Source: Nodularia sphaerocarpa UHCC 0038
GTDB lineage: Bacteria > Cyanobacteriota > Cyanobacteriia > Cyanobacteriales > Nostocaceae
NCBI RefSeq assembly: GCF_022376295.1
Contig: NZ_CP060140.1
Span: 1-64,000 of the forward strand
Length of the DNA stretch: 64,000 bases
Direction: 5' to 3'
This document shows, piece by piece, positions 18,848-27,738 of the stretch (position 1 is the first letter of the stretch; the number at the start of each line of letters is the position of its first letter). The translations under genes and the position numbers were made by a program. Under the pieces are notes generated by a model. The model ran no database searches, was not told the origin of the DNA, and saw only the letters and a program-made list of their open reading frames with translations.

Positions 18848-21022
18848 ATGGAAGTACATGAATCTTCAACAACACTAGAAAAATATTGGCAAATACTAAA
18901 ACGACGTGGGATGCCAGCTATACTCATGTTCTGCTCTGTTTTATTTTTAGCCCAATTTGCCGCATCTTTAAAAAAACCTACTTATGTCTCAGAAGGGAAG
19001 TTACGCTTTCGCAGGACTAATACAACTTCTTCCCTGACAGGATTAGGAACAGAAATAGGTAAATTAGATCCCATAATCGCACAAAGTAATCCCTTAACTA
19101 CGGAAGCCGAAGTCATACGTTCTGTTCCAGTTATACAAAGAACTATCAGCCAAATTAACCTTAAAGATAATCAAGGTAATCTCTTAACAACCAAGGAATT
19201 TCTCCAAGGAATGACAGTCAGAGAAGTTAGAGGAGCCGATGTTTTACAAATATCTTATAAAGATATCGATCCCCAAATATCTGCCAAGGTTGTGAATACT
19301 TTAATGGCAGTTTATTTAGAGGAAAATATAGCTTCACTCAGAGCCGAAACAGTCGCAGCTAGCAAGTTTATAGAAAAACAAGTTCCTATGGCAGAATTAG
19401 TTGTTCGACGAGCAGAAGCAGATTTAGCCAACTTTAAACAAAAAAATCAAGTTATTACCTTAGAAGAGGAAGGAATTAAAGCAGTAGAAATCCTTGCCGA
19501 TTTACAAAAGCAAATCAATACAACTCAGTCGCAAATTGCTAATGTTGATTCACAGTCTCAAGCACTCCGCCAGCAGTTGGGGATGAACTCCCAACAAGCC
19601 GTGACGACAACTTCTCTCAACCAAATTCCCGGAGTTCAAAACCTGCTCACAGAAATTCAACAATTAGAGTCACAACTTATAGACAGACGCACTGTTTTGC
19701 AAGATACTCATCCACAAATCATCGATTTAGAAGATAAGTTAAATTCCTTAAATAAGCTACTAGAACAACGCATACAACAAGTTACAAGAACGAATACACC
19801 ACAACCAGTGAATACAAACTTTCAACTGGGAGAATTACAACAACAAACATCTGCTAGACTTGCAGAATTAGAGTCAACCCGTCAGGGTTTAGAAAGTCAG
19901 GCAGCGGCTTTATTCAAATCACAAGTTGATTATCAGCTACGACTGAATAATATGCCGAAATTAGAGCAACAACAACGTCAGTTAGAACGTAAAGTACAAG
20001 CAGCCCAATCTACTTACTTATTGATGCTACAGAGGCTACAAGAAAGCCGCATCGCTGAAAATCAAAATGTCGGCAATGCTAATATCATATCCCCAGCCGA
20101 ACCTCCCGAACAGCCAGTTTCTTCAGCTATGGTTTCGTACTTAAGTGCAGCTCTGTTAGCCTTTCTGGCTGCTTTAGCAACTGTGTATATATTAGAAACT
20201 AGAGATAAATCAATTAAAACGGTGGATGAGGCTAAGGAATTATTGGGATTGACTGTATTAGGCATGATTCCTTTCTTCAACACAGCTAAAAAGACTTTTC
20301 TTCGTCCAGAAGAACCGGAGTTATATTACCAAAGGCTTGTAGTTCGGGATTTTCCCCGTTCTTCTATTAGTGAAGCTTACCGAATGCTGCGGGCTAATCT
20401 CACATTTATAAGTGCTGATAAAGAACTAAAAGTTACAGTTATTACTAGTTCTGTATCTTCTGAGGGGAAGTCAACTGTCGCTGCTAATTTAGCTGTAGCT
20501 GTTGCCCAAATGGAAAGTAAAGTCTTACTCATAGACGCAGATTTACATCATCCAGTCCAACATAAAATCTGGAAATTAACTAATAATCAAGGTTTAAGTA
20601 ATTTAATTGTGGGACAGTCGGAAGTTAGCATAGCTGTCAAAAAAGTTATGGATAATTTAGATGTCCTCACTTCTGGCAGTTTACCTCCTAGTCCAGCATC
20701 TTTGTTGGACTCGAAAAAAATGGCAATGTTAATAGAAAATTTTGCAGATAATTATGATTTCGTGATTATTGATACTCCTTCATTAAATGTTGCTGCTGAT
20801 GCTGCTACTCTCGGTCAAATGGCTGATGGTGTTTTTTTGGTAGTTCGTCCTGAGGTAGTAAATGCCGTCAATGCAACTTTTGCTAAAGAGGTTTTGGAAA
20901 AATCTGGACAGAACATACTAGGACAGATAGTCAATGGTGTGATTCCTCAAAATGAACTCCACAACTATTACTACGTCCCGCAAAAAGAACACTCAGAGCA
21001 AACGCAACTGATTTCTTCATAA
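18848..21022 (+). CDS. Polysaccharide copolymerase fused to BY-kinase (Wzc type)
   Basis: This 724-residue inner-membrane protein controls chain length and export. An N-terminal Wzz domain has a membrane segment near residues 20-37, and a long periplasmic coiled-coil region follows (about 160-400). A second membrane segment lies near 425-450. The cytoplasmic bacterial tyrosine kinase domain has Walker A SSEGKSTVAAN (about 530-545), Walker A' LLIDADLHHP and Walker B FVIIDTPS. The C-terminal NYYYVP stretch is a short tyrosine cluster, a likely autophosphorylation site. It is the last gene of the island and ends just before the origin region. Confidence 0.92.
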   Translation: MEVHESSTTLEKYWQILKRRGMPAILMFCSVLFLAQFAASLKKPTYVSEGKLRFRRTNTTSSLTGLGTEIGKLDPIIAQSNPLTTEAEVIRSVPVIQRTISQINLKDNQGNLLTTKEFLQGMTVREVRGADVLQISYKDIDPQISAKVVNTLMAVYLEENIASLRAETVAASKFIEKQVPMAELVVRRAEADLANFKQKNQVITLEEEGIKAVEILADLQKQINTTQSQIANVDSQSQALRQQLGMNSQQAVTTTSLNQIPGVQNLLTEIQQLESQLIDRRTVLQDTHPQIIDLEDKLNSLNKLLEQRIQQVTRTNTPQPVNTNFQLGELQQQTSARLAELESTRQGLESQAAALFKSQVDYQLRLNNMPKLEQQQRQLERKVQAAQSTYLLMLQRLQESRIAENQNVGNANIISPAEPPEQPVSSAMVSYLSAALLAFLAALATVYILETRDKSIKTVDEAKELLGLTVLGMIPFFNTAKKTFLRPEEPELYYQRLVVRDFPRSSISEAYRMLRANLTFISADKELKVTVITSSVSSEGKSTVAANLAVAVAQMESKVLLIDADLHHPVQHKIWKLTNNQGLSNLIVGQSEVSIAVKKVMDNLDVLTSGSLPPSPASLLDSKKMAMLIENFADNYDFVIIDTPSLNVAADAATLGQMADGVFLVVRPEVVNAVNATFAKEVLEKSGQNILGQIVNGVIPQNELHNYYYVPQKEHSEQTQLISS

Positions 21023-21046
21023 AAATTGCATAATTTTAAATTCATC

Positions 21047-21302
21047 TGTGGAAAAACTCACTTTTCACGGGATATGGAAAAACCAATGGGAAACCTAACC
21101 CCCTAGCCCCCTTCCCTGATAGGGAAGGGGGAAAATTCAAAGCCTTTACCCTTGTAGGGTAGAGGAATAAAAGCGAGGTTTTTCAGATCCCGTGAAAAAT
21201 CAGGTGGAAAAAGCATCATTTTTTGGGGAAAATTTCAGTCATTTATGATCACTCTGTGGAAAAAGGAGCGGAGTTTTCCACAAGTTTTCCACATTTTCCA
21301 CA
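21047..21302. other. oriC: Putative chromosomal origin (oriC): DnaA-box cluster upstream of dnaN
   Basis: Five perfect copies of the cyanobacterial DnaA box TTTTCCACA occur here. Two are in reverse orientation (21047-21055, 21255-21263) and three are nearly tandem in forward orientation (21274-21282, 21285-21293, 21294-21302). One-mismatch copies lie at 21203-21211 and 21576-21584. No comparable cluster is seen near dnaA. The gene-free stretch 21023-21892 around it also holds a MITE-like element and a heptamer array. Placement before dnaN fits the usual dnaA-oriC-dnaN neighbourhood. Confidence 0.82.
21062..21198. mobile_element. MITE-like element inside the DnaA-box cluster
   Basis: The ends form a long inverted repeat. 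TTTTCACGGGATATGGAAAA (21062-21084 with AACC) is matched by GGTTTTTCAGATCCCGTGAA (21177-21198), with only two or three differences. The interior has C-rich and G-rich arms, CCCCCTTCCCTGATAGGGAA and onward, that would form another hairpin. It has no coding capacity. The 137-base element separates the first DnaA box from the main group. A target-site duplication is not obvious. Confidence 0.65.
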
Positions 21303-21790
21303 ATTTATCTCAAGATTTATGATTTGATTTCTGCCCTACGCCACTGGTTACTTCCATGAGTTAGGCGCTCTATATTCTGTTAAAATTGGTACATGGCGAA
21401 AACCAAGCTCAACTGAACCACGACAACTAAAAATATGGGGTTTCACTAGGAAATAGATACTTTTGTATCGCTCGTCTAGTGGATAAAATCTTTCAGGTAC
21501 ATAGGTTAAGCATCCAAAACTATTTAGGTACTTGTTTAAAGTCGCCGTCGGTGCTATGGAGACTTGAAAAACCCCTGTGGAGAACTTGTAAGAGCTAGCT
21601 AGAGCAATTCAGGCAGAAATCAATGAAGCACCGAATCGCGTGACGAATAGTCATGAAAGGTTCAAATCAAAGAAACAACCCAGTCCGCAGCTTTTTGCAC
21701 TGAGCTTGTGGAAGTTTCCCCAGTCCCGGTGTCAATGTATTTTGGATTTTGGAGAAAGCGATCTTCGTAGCGTAACCAGCGCAGCGAGTA

Positions 21791-21879
21791 TTTTAGATTG
21801 GAGTTCAATCTAAAATCTAAAATCTAAAATCTAAAATCCAAAATCTAAAATCTAAAATCTAAAATCTAAAATCTAAAAT
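21791..21879. repeat. Heptamer tandem array (ATCTAAA)n with hairpin, just upstream of dnaN
   Basis: About ten tandem copies of a seven-base unit ATCTAAA run from 21807 to 21879, with one ATCCAAA variant. The start of the array folds against TTTTAGATTG (21791-21800), giving a ten-base-pair stem with CAATCTAAAA. The same heptamer occurs at 44207-44236 and 51016-51059. Short tandem heptamers are common in Nostocales. Its end is only 14 bases from the dnaN start codon, so it occupies the normal ribosome-binding and promoter space. Confidence 0.85.
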
Positions 21880-21892
21880 TCCCTAGTCCGTT

Positions 21893-23056
21893 ATGAAATT
21901 AATTTGCACCCAAAGCGACCTCAGTACCAACCTTTCACTTGTTAGCCGAGCCGTACCGTCACGCCCAACTCATCCGGTACTGGCTAATGTGCTGCTACAA
22001 GCAGATGCTGAAACTAATCAAGTCAGCTTAACCGCCTTTGATCTGAGTTTGGGTATTCGTACCAGCTTTAATGCTGAGGTGTTAGAAGGAGGAGCGATCG
22101 CTCTCCCTGCTAAACTACTTGTAGACATCACCTCACGCCTTCAAGAAGGAGAAGTAACTCTCGACGATGAATCAGCCCTAGACTCCCAAACAGCCACAGG
22201 AGAAGGTTTAATTGTCACCCTCACGCCCAAGAGTGGACATTATCAAGTCCGAGCCATGAGCGCTGAAGAGTTTCCCGAACTTCCCATCATTGCAAATACT
22301 GAACCCATTCAACTCACCACAGCCGCATTAATTGAAGGATTACGAGGCTCATTATTTGCTACCAGTGGCGATGAAACCAAGCAAGTCCTGACGGGAGTGC
22401 ATTTAACTGTTAAACAAGACACCCTAGAATTTGCGGCTACCGATGGACACCGCCTAGCAGTCGTAGAAACTACTAATGAGCGTCCCCTGGACAATAGTGA
22501 TCAATTAGAGGTGACAGTTCCAGCTAGAGCCTTACGGGAACTACAACGGATGTTGGGTCATAATGCTGCCTCTGATGAGGCGATCGCCTTATACTTAGAT
22601 CAAGGTCAAGTAGTATTTGCATGGCAAAATCAACGCTTAACCAGCCGTACCTTAGATGGTCAATATCCCGCTTATCGCCAACTAATTCCCCGTCAATTTG
22701 AGCGCAAACTCACAATCGAGCGCAAACAATTGATCAGCACATTGGAGCGCATCGCCGTGCTAGCCGACCAAAAGAATAATATTGTTAAAGTTAGCATTAA
22801 CAGCGCCGCCCAGGAACTTACCTTATCCTGTGAAGCTCAAGATGTTGGTAGCGGTAGAGAATCAATTCCTGCACAAATATCAGGGGAAGATATAGAAATT
22901 GCTTTTAACATTAAATATTTAATGGAAGGGTTGAAAGAGTTACCATCTTCAGAAATTCAAATTCACCTCAATCAAGCCCTAACCCCAGTAATTTTTACCC
23001 CCCTGGGAGGTTTGAAAATGACCTATTTAGCTATGCCGGTACAACTGAGGAATTAG
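21893..23056 (+). CDS. dnaN: DNA polymerase III subunit beta (sliding clamp)
   Basis: The clamp encircles DNA as a dimer and tethers the replicative polymerase. The 387-residue protein shows the three repeated clamp domains. It opens MKLICTQSDLSTNLSLVSRAVPSRPTHPVL, as beta clamps do, and ends with the conserved TYLAMPVQL tail. The length is normal. No clear Shine-Dalgarno sequence precedes the ATG; the heptamer array ends 14 bases upstream. Its 3' end overlaps the convergent histidine kinase gene by 26 bases. Confidence 0.97.
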   Translation: MKLICTQSDLSTNLSLVSRAVPSRPTHPVLANVLLQADAETNQVSLTAFDLSLGIRTSFNAEVLEGGAIALPAKLLVDITSRLQEGEVTLDDESALDSQTATGEGLIVTLTPKSGHYQVRAMSAEEFPELPIIANTEPIQLTTAALIEGLRGSLFATSGDETKQVLTGVHLTVKQDTLEFAATDGHRLAVVETTNERPLDNSDQLEVTVPARALRELQRMLGHNAASDEAIALYLDQGQVVFAWQNQRLTSRTLDGQYPAYRQLIPRQFERKLTIERKQLISTLERIAVLADQKNNIVKVSINSAAQELTLSCEAQDVGSGRESIPAQISGEDIEIAFNIKYLMEGLKELPSSEIQIHLNQALTPVIFTPLGGLKMTYLAMPVQLRN

Positions 23057-25805
23057 GATTAATATGACAAATGGGAATTTCAATCCAAAATTCTGTCCCT
23101 AAATTTGGTTGAGAACTACATTTAAAGATCCCGTGGTGCTTATCCACCACAATCTGATAACTAATTGATAACCCCAAACCAGTACCTTTTCCTACTGGTT
23201 TAGTGGTAAAAAATGGGTCAAATACTCTTTTTTGCACAGATTCGGAAATTCCTTCGCCATTGTCGGTAATGCGAATTACCACAGTTTTAAGTTTGTTAGC
23301 AAATTCACTAACAGCAGTATGGATAATAATTTGACCAAGATAACGCTCTGACTTCGACTTTTTTGGATGTTCTATAGCATCAATGGCATTGCTCAAAACA
23401 TTCATAAATACTTGATTAATTTGTCCAGCATAGCACTCTACTAATGGCAAATCACCGTATTCTTTGATGATCTGAATATTGGGAATTTCCGGTAATGCTT
23501 TCAAACGATGCTGTAAAATTAGCAGAGTGCTATCAATGCCCTCGTGAATATTTACAGCTTTCATTTCTGCTTCATCCAGTCGCGAGAAATTTCGTAAAGA
23601 CATGACAATCTGACGGATGCGATCAACCCCAATTTTCATAGAAGATAAAGTTTTGGGGAAATCCTCAGTGATAAATTCTAAGTCCATCTCTTGCGCCCGA
23701 TTGATAATTTCTTGACTGGGGTGAGGACATTCCTGCTGATAGAGTTCTAACATACTAGCTAAGTCTTTAGCATAGTCGCTGACATGGCTTAAATTGCCAT
23801 AGATAAAATTTACTGGGTTGTTGATTTCGTGAGCTACACCCGCAACTAATTGACCCAAACTGGACATTTTTTCAGTTTGGATCAGTTGGGTTTGAGTTTG
23901 TTGTAAATTCCGCATAGCTTGTATCAGCTGTTCTGCCTGTTCTTGGCTCTGCTTAAGCAATTCAGCTTGTTGGAGTGCTACCCCCAGCTGCAACGCAATT
24001 TGAGCAATAAACTGAATTTCTGAGGCTTCCCAGTGGCGGGATGCAGCGTTTTGGTATGCTGCTAGCAAGCCCCAAAGTTGTTGCCCAATAAAAATTGGGG
24101 CGATCGCATAAGCTTTAGCCTGAAGTTGCTCCAAAAATGCAATATGACATTGAGAATGGCCAACTTGATAAATATCATCCACAGCAAAGGTTTCATTGTG
24201 GCGATATCGCCCACCTTCAGTGGCTTGCAAATAAGAATCTTGCCAAACAGTATTCACATCCACAGTTACCAGCTTCATCCATTGCTCACCGACAAACTCA
24301 GCGATAAACTCCCCACTCCAATCAGGTTGAAAGCGGTAAACAGCCACCCGATCTGCTTGCAGAGAGTTGCAAATTTCCTGAGTCGTAGTTTGAAAAATTG
24401 CTTTTATATCCAGAGATTCCCGGATTTTAGCCACAACTTCAAACAATACCCGTTGTTGTTCAGATGTCCGTTGCAGTTCCAGAGTGCGCTTTTCCACTTC
24501 ATACTCTAAGTTGGCATTAAACGCTTGTACCTGTTGGTAGAGTTCATGCTGTTGAATTGAGGATGCAAACAGATTACCAATGTCTCCAGCTAGTTCAATT
24601 TCTGCTTGCGTCCATGTCTGAGCTTGTGCCTTTTTAGATTCCCGCCAAACTTCAAAGGAGAGGCGGGGATAGACTTGTCTTTTATCGAGGTCAAATTGAC
24701 CAGCCCACAGGGTTTCTGTGTCTACTGCATTGCGGAAAATACTGAGATAGCCTACTAACTGCTGACGATATTGCAGGGGAATCATCAAGATGCTGCGAAT
24801 TTTAGTGGGTTGAAATGCAGCTTGCAAAGTTCGTAATTGGGGAATTTTATATAAATCTGAAATTGCCCAAATATCGTATTTACCAGACTTATAATGTTCC
24901 TGCCAGACGCTATACTGCTCCATGAGTGGATATATACTTTGTGCTGGTATTACAGGTTGTTGTCCACAGGTATAAACTTGGACACAGTTGCTTTCAGGCA
25001 TTAAGCATTCTGTTAAACTGGCAAGTTGGTCATTCTGGAGATTAAAAGCCAGATTTTTCATACAAAGCCTACCACCACTACCATTAAAGGCCGCAACAGC
25101 TGCTTCTAAAGCTGGCTGTAATACAATTGTGGGCATTGAATGTAGTAGAGTAGAAATCCGGTTGATAATTTTTTCCCGTTCGGCTTTTTCACGAGCTTGA
25201 GTCAAAAGAGTACTTTGAGCGATCGCGATTGACAGCTGATCTACTACCATCTGCACGGCTGTCAATTCATCTTCGGAAATGGCACGTGACTCAGAATGAT
25301 GAGAAGCCAATAGCCCCCAAAGTTCATCTTGATAGAAAATAGGCGCTACCAAAGAAGACTTCACCCCCATTGCCGTTAAGTATTCTACATGGCAAGGGTC
25401 TACAGGGCGATAACGGATGTCCTCTGCTAAATTCACCCCATTTTCCCACTCTTGCAGGGGACTTTGACCAATTTCTTGTGTTTCCACATTGACAACAGAG
25501 CGCACCTTTGATTTAATAAATAATTCACGAGCATGGAGCGGAATGTCATCAACTGGAAAATTTAGCCCCAGCAATGACGGTAATCGCTTTTCATGAATGG
25601 ACTCAGCCATCACTTGACCACTGCCATCGGCATGAAATTTATATATCATTACTCGGTCAGTTCCCAGTAACGAACGGACTTCCGCCGTTGTCGCGCTGAT
25701 AATTTCTTCTAGTTCTAATGTTTGGCGGATACGATTTGTAATGCGGCGCAGTACACTTTCTTGATCAATACTTTCTCGCCAATTTGGTTTAGGGATATGT
25801 GACAT
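23031..25805 (-). CDS. Phytochrome/cyanobacteriochrome-like GAF histidine kinase
   Basis: The 924-residue soluble sensor kinase has three GAF domains (about 20-205, 215-425, 455-615). A long helix and a HisKA domain follow, with phospho-acceptor H659 in GVAHEINNP. The HATPase domain has N box NVLSNAID, DNGEGIS and TGLGLS. GAF1 and GAF3 each carry a Cys-His pair (C138-H139 in DPCHVEYL; C553-H554 in SQCHIAFL) at the usual bilin-attachment position, so one or both could bind phycocyanobilin. No response regulator gene is adjacent. Its kinase core is strikingly similar to that of the gene at 38961. Confidence 0.88.
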   Translation of the reverse strand: MSHIPKPNWRESIDQESVLRRITNRIRQTLELEEIISATTAEVRSLLGTDRVMIYKFHADGSGQVMAESIHEKRLPSLLGLNFPVDDIPLHARELFIKSKVRSVVNVETQEIGQSPLQEWENGVNLAEDIRYRPVDPCHVEYLTAMGVKSSLVAPIFYQDELWGLLASHHSESRAISEDELTAVQMVVDQLSIAIAQSTLLTQAREKAEREKIINRISTLLHSMPTIVLQPALEAAVAAFNGSGGRLCMKNLAFNLQNDQLASLTECLMPESNCVQVYTCGQQPVIPAQSIYPLMEQYSVWQEHYKSGKYDIWAISDLYKIPQLRTLQAAFQPTKIRSILMIPLQYRQQLVGYLSIFRNAVDTETLWAGQFDLDKRQVYPRLSFEVWRESKKAQAQTWTQAEIELAGDIGNLFASSIQQHELYQQVQAFNANLEYEVEKRTLELQRTSEQQRVLFEVVAKIRESLDIKAIFQTTTQEICNSLQADRVAVYRFQPDWSGEFIAEFVGEQWMKLVTVDVNTVWQDSYLQATEGGRYRHNETFAVDDIYQVGHSQCHIAFLEQLQAKAYAIAPIFIGQQLWGLLAAYQNAASRHWEASEIQFIAQIALQLGVALQQAELLKQSQEQAEQLIQAMRNLQQTQTQLIQTEKMSSLGQLVAGVAHEINNPVNFIYGNLSHVSDYAKDLASMLELYQQECPHPSQEIINRAQEMDLEFITEDFPKTLSSMKIGVDRIRQIVMSLRNFSRLDEAEMKAVNIHEGIDSTLLILQHRLKALPEIPNIQIIKEYGDLPLVECYAGQINQVFMNVLSNAIDAIEHPKKSKSERYLGQIIIHTAVSEFANKLKTVVIRITDNGEGISESVQKRVFDPFFTTKPVGKGTGLGLSISYQIVVDKHHGIFKCSSQPNLGTEFWIEIPICHINPNSSVVPA

Positions 25806-26179
25806 TGCTTTTAATTAAATAAAATTTACAAAAATTAATAATCAGACAAGCATAAATATAAAAACATTCTGTAATTTATTTCGGATTTTTGTCCACAGTG
25901 TAACTACGGGCAAAGTAGTTCTTAATCTAATTTAGATATTTAATAAAAAGTTACATTTTTCTGGAACAACTAAGTTATGGCTAATGAAAAACTAGTTTAT
26001 TATAGCAATTCTTGTTTCAATCGGTACTATAAGAATTATTCGACCACAGATAAACACAGATAAATACAAATAAATACAAATAAATACAGATAAATCCGTA
26101 CATCAGGAAAGTAGGGAACTCTATGCAAACTCTTGCTTAAAATCAAAATAAAACATTCACAGCATCGGTAGATATTTTT
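25806..26179. other. Intergenic region with short tandem repeats
   Basis: No gene is visible in this AT-rich stretch between the GAF kinase start and the ArsA terminator. At 26044-26096 a ten-base unit, CAGATAAATA or CAAATAAATA, is repeated about five times. The pattern resembles fragments of the CACAGATAAA family seen again near 59222-59310. The promoter of the kinase should lie in the right-hand part. Confidence 0.5.
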
Positions 26180-26225
26180 AGTCAAAAGTAGAGATTTTCT
26201 GCTTACTTACTCTCTACTTTTGACT
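26180..26225 (-). terminator. Strong hairpin downstream of the ArsA-family gene
   Basis: AGTCAAAAGTAGAGA (26180-26194) pairs perfectly with TCTCTACTTTTGACT (26211-26225), giving a 15-base-pair stem with a 16-base loop. It lies 30 bases beyond the stop codon of the minus-strand gene at 26256. No long U tract follows, so it may be an mRNA 3'-end stabiliser rather than a classical terminator. Confidence 0.65.
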
Positions 26226-26255
26226 ATTTAACTGTGCATTAGTCTCTCAGCAAAA

Positions 26256-27443
26256 TTAATTTTTTACATGATCACTAAAGCGAATCTTCAGATAGTCTTC
26301 TTCCATTTTAGCTCCCCCTGGTTGTAGTGCAGCTAAAGCTTGTGGCAAGACTAAATTACGGCGGTGGTTGCCAATAGTAATATTTAATTCATCACCATTT
26401 TTACTCAGTTGAATTTGGTTTTTGGCAATCCCAGGTAAGTAAATTTCCAAACTATATTGTTTGTCCACTTGCACAACTTTCATAGTTGTTTCTTTGTAAT
26501 ATATCTGAGTTGGATCTTCATCTTTGTAGAGTGTTTCTTTCAGACGTTCTAAGGCAGCTAAACCGCACATTTCTTCCGAAAAAAGCGGTACTTCTTTTAC
26601 AGGTAGAGGTAGAAAGTTGTCATGTATTTCCTGGCGATATTGCTGCTGATTTTCCTTCCAACGTTGGAAAAATGGGTCTTGGACTTCCTGGGGAATGATG
26701 CGATTAGCAATTACTAAGTCTGTAGCTACATTATATAAACTTAGATAAGCATGGGCGCGGAGAGATTCTTTAATTACCATCTTTTCGGGATTAGTTACCA
26801 GGCGCACTGAGGTTTGAGTATTATCAGTTAATACTTTTTCCAGAGCTTCTATTTGCTCATAAAACTCATAAGGTGCGTCCATTACCTCTTTATCTGGGAG
26901 AGAAAAACCGACAATTGGTTTAAAGAAAGGTTCCACCAAAGGTCTCAGTGCTACTGAGATATTTTGAAATGGCTTGTAAAAACGGCGCATATACCAGCCG
27001 CCAATTTCAGGTAAACTTAGCAGGCGTAATGCTGTACCGGTGGGGGCTGAGTCGATAATCAAAACATCAAACTCGCCTTCGTCGTAGTGGCGTTTCATCC
27101 TTACCAAGCCGAAAATCTCATCCATACCTGGTAAGATGGCTAATTCTTCTGCTTGAACTCCTTCTAAACCCCTGGCTTGTAAAACTTGGGTGATGTAACG
27201 CTTCACAGCACCCCAATTTCCCTCTAGTTCTTGCAGTGCGTCGAGTTCTGCACCCCACAAATTCGAGCGAATTTCTCGCGGTGCGTGTCCCATTTCTAAG
27301 TCGAAACTGTCTGCTAAAGAGTGAGCAGGATCTGTACTCAAAACCAGTGTGCGATAGCCTAGTTCCGCACAACGCAGCCCAGTAGCGGCTGCAACGGAGG
27401 TTTTGCCTACGCCACCTTTGCCTGTCATCAAAATTACTCGCAT
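26256..27443 (-). CDS. ArsA/GET3-family ATPase with C-terminal HSP20-like domain
   Basis: This 395-residue P-loop ATPase of the ArsA/TRC40 group has the deviant Walker A GKGGVGKTSVAA (residues 8-19), switch motif STDPAHSLADSF and a DSAPTGTALRLL segment. The last about 75 residues (from VVQVDKQYSLEIYLPG) resemble the alpha-crystallin-like domain found in many cyanobacterial ArsA proteins. No arsB, arsR or arsenate reductase gene is nearby, so a role in tail-anchored protein handling or another chaperone-like task is more likely than arsenite export. It appears monocistronic, with a hairpin after the stop. Confidence 0.88.
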   Translation of the reverse strand: MRVILMTGKGGVGKTSVAAATGLRCAELGYRTLVLSTDPAHSLADSFDLEMGHAPREIRSNLWGAELDALQELEGNWGAVKRYITQVLQARGLEGVQAEELAILPGMDEIFGLVRMKRHYDEGEFDVLIIDSAPTGTALRLLSLPEIGGWYMRRFYKPFQNISVALRPLVEPFFKPIVGFSLPDKEVMDAPYEFYEQIEALEKVLTDNTQTSVRLVTNPEKMVIKESLRAHAYLSLYNVATDLVIANRIIPQEVQDPFFQRWKENQQQYRQEIHDNFLPLPVKEVPLFSEEMCGLAALERLKETLYKDEDPTQIYYKETTMKVVQVDKQYSLEIYLPGIAKNQIQLSKNGDELNITIGNHRRNLVLPQALAALQPGGAKMEEDYLKIRFSDHVKN

Positions 27444-27540
27444 GGATGCTTACGTCCTATCTCAGAATTATTTACATTTATTTACATTATGAACTGTTTG
27501 CAGAAAATAAATGTTCTTCTGACAAGACCTTGAAACAGAG

Positions 27541-27579
27541 GCAGGGTGCAGGGGTGCAGGGGTGCAGGGTGCAGGGGGG
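27541..27579. repeat. Short G-rich tandem repeat (GGGGTGCA)n
   Basis: Four to five copies of GGGTGCA/GGGGTGCA are joined head to tail. Such tracts are common intergenic debris in Nostocales. Nothing links it to a particular function. It lies between the ArsA-family start and the hybrid kinase end. Confidence 0.7.
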
Positions 27580-27663
27580 ATAATTCCACCTGAATTTGTT
27601 TAAGTAGGGCTTGCTGAATAAAGCTAACTATGTGAAGTAATGTAAAAATATGGTAATTTAGCT

Positions 27664-27715
27664 CGTAGTAAGGGCTTAAGCCCTTAATTCAGGACTAAAG
27701 TCCTGACTACAAACC
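27664..27715. repeat. Dispersed double-palindrome repeat (GTAGTAAG...CTACAAACC)
   Basis: The unit contains two short perfect palindromes, AAGGGCTTAAGCCCTT and AGGACTAAAGTCCT. They are flanked by CGTAGTA on the left and GACTACAAACC on the right. The unit at 46525-46581 has the same layout in the opposite sense. It sits downstream of the hybrid kinase and could act as a transcript-end hairpin. Confidence 0.65.
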
Positions 27716-27738
27716 TTTAATTATTTACGATGGCTTAC

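Noticed and set aside
24078..24509. 143-codon plus-strand frame within the GAF kinase
   Set aside because: It is the complement of a conserved histidine kinase and shows no recognisable domain or ribosome-binding site.
26044..26096. Possible CRISPR-like repeat from regularly spaced ATAAATA units
   Set aside because: The units are only about ten bases long and contiguous, without unique spacers. It is a simple tandem repeat.
26256..27443. Arsenite efflux operon
   Set aside because: Only the ArsA-family ATPase is present. No arsB, arsR, arsC or arsD gene is nearby, and the C-terminal HSP20-like domain points to a different role.
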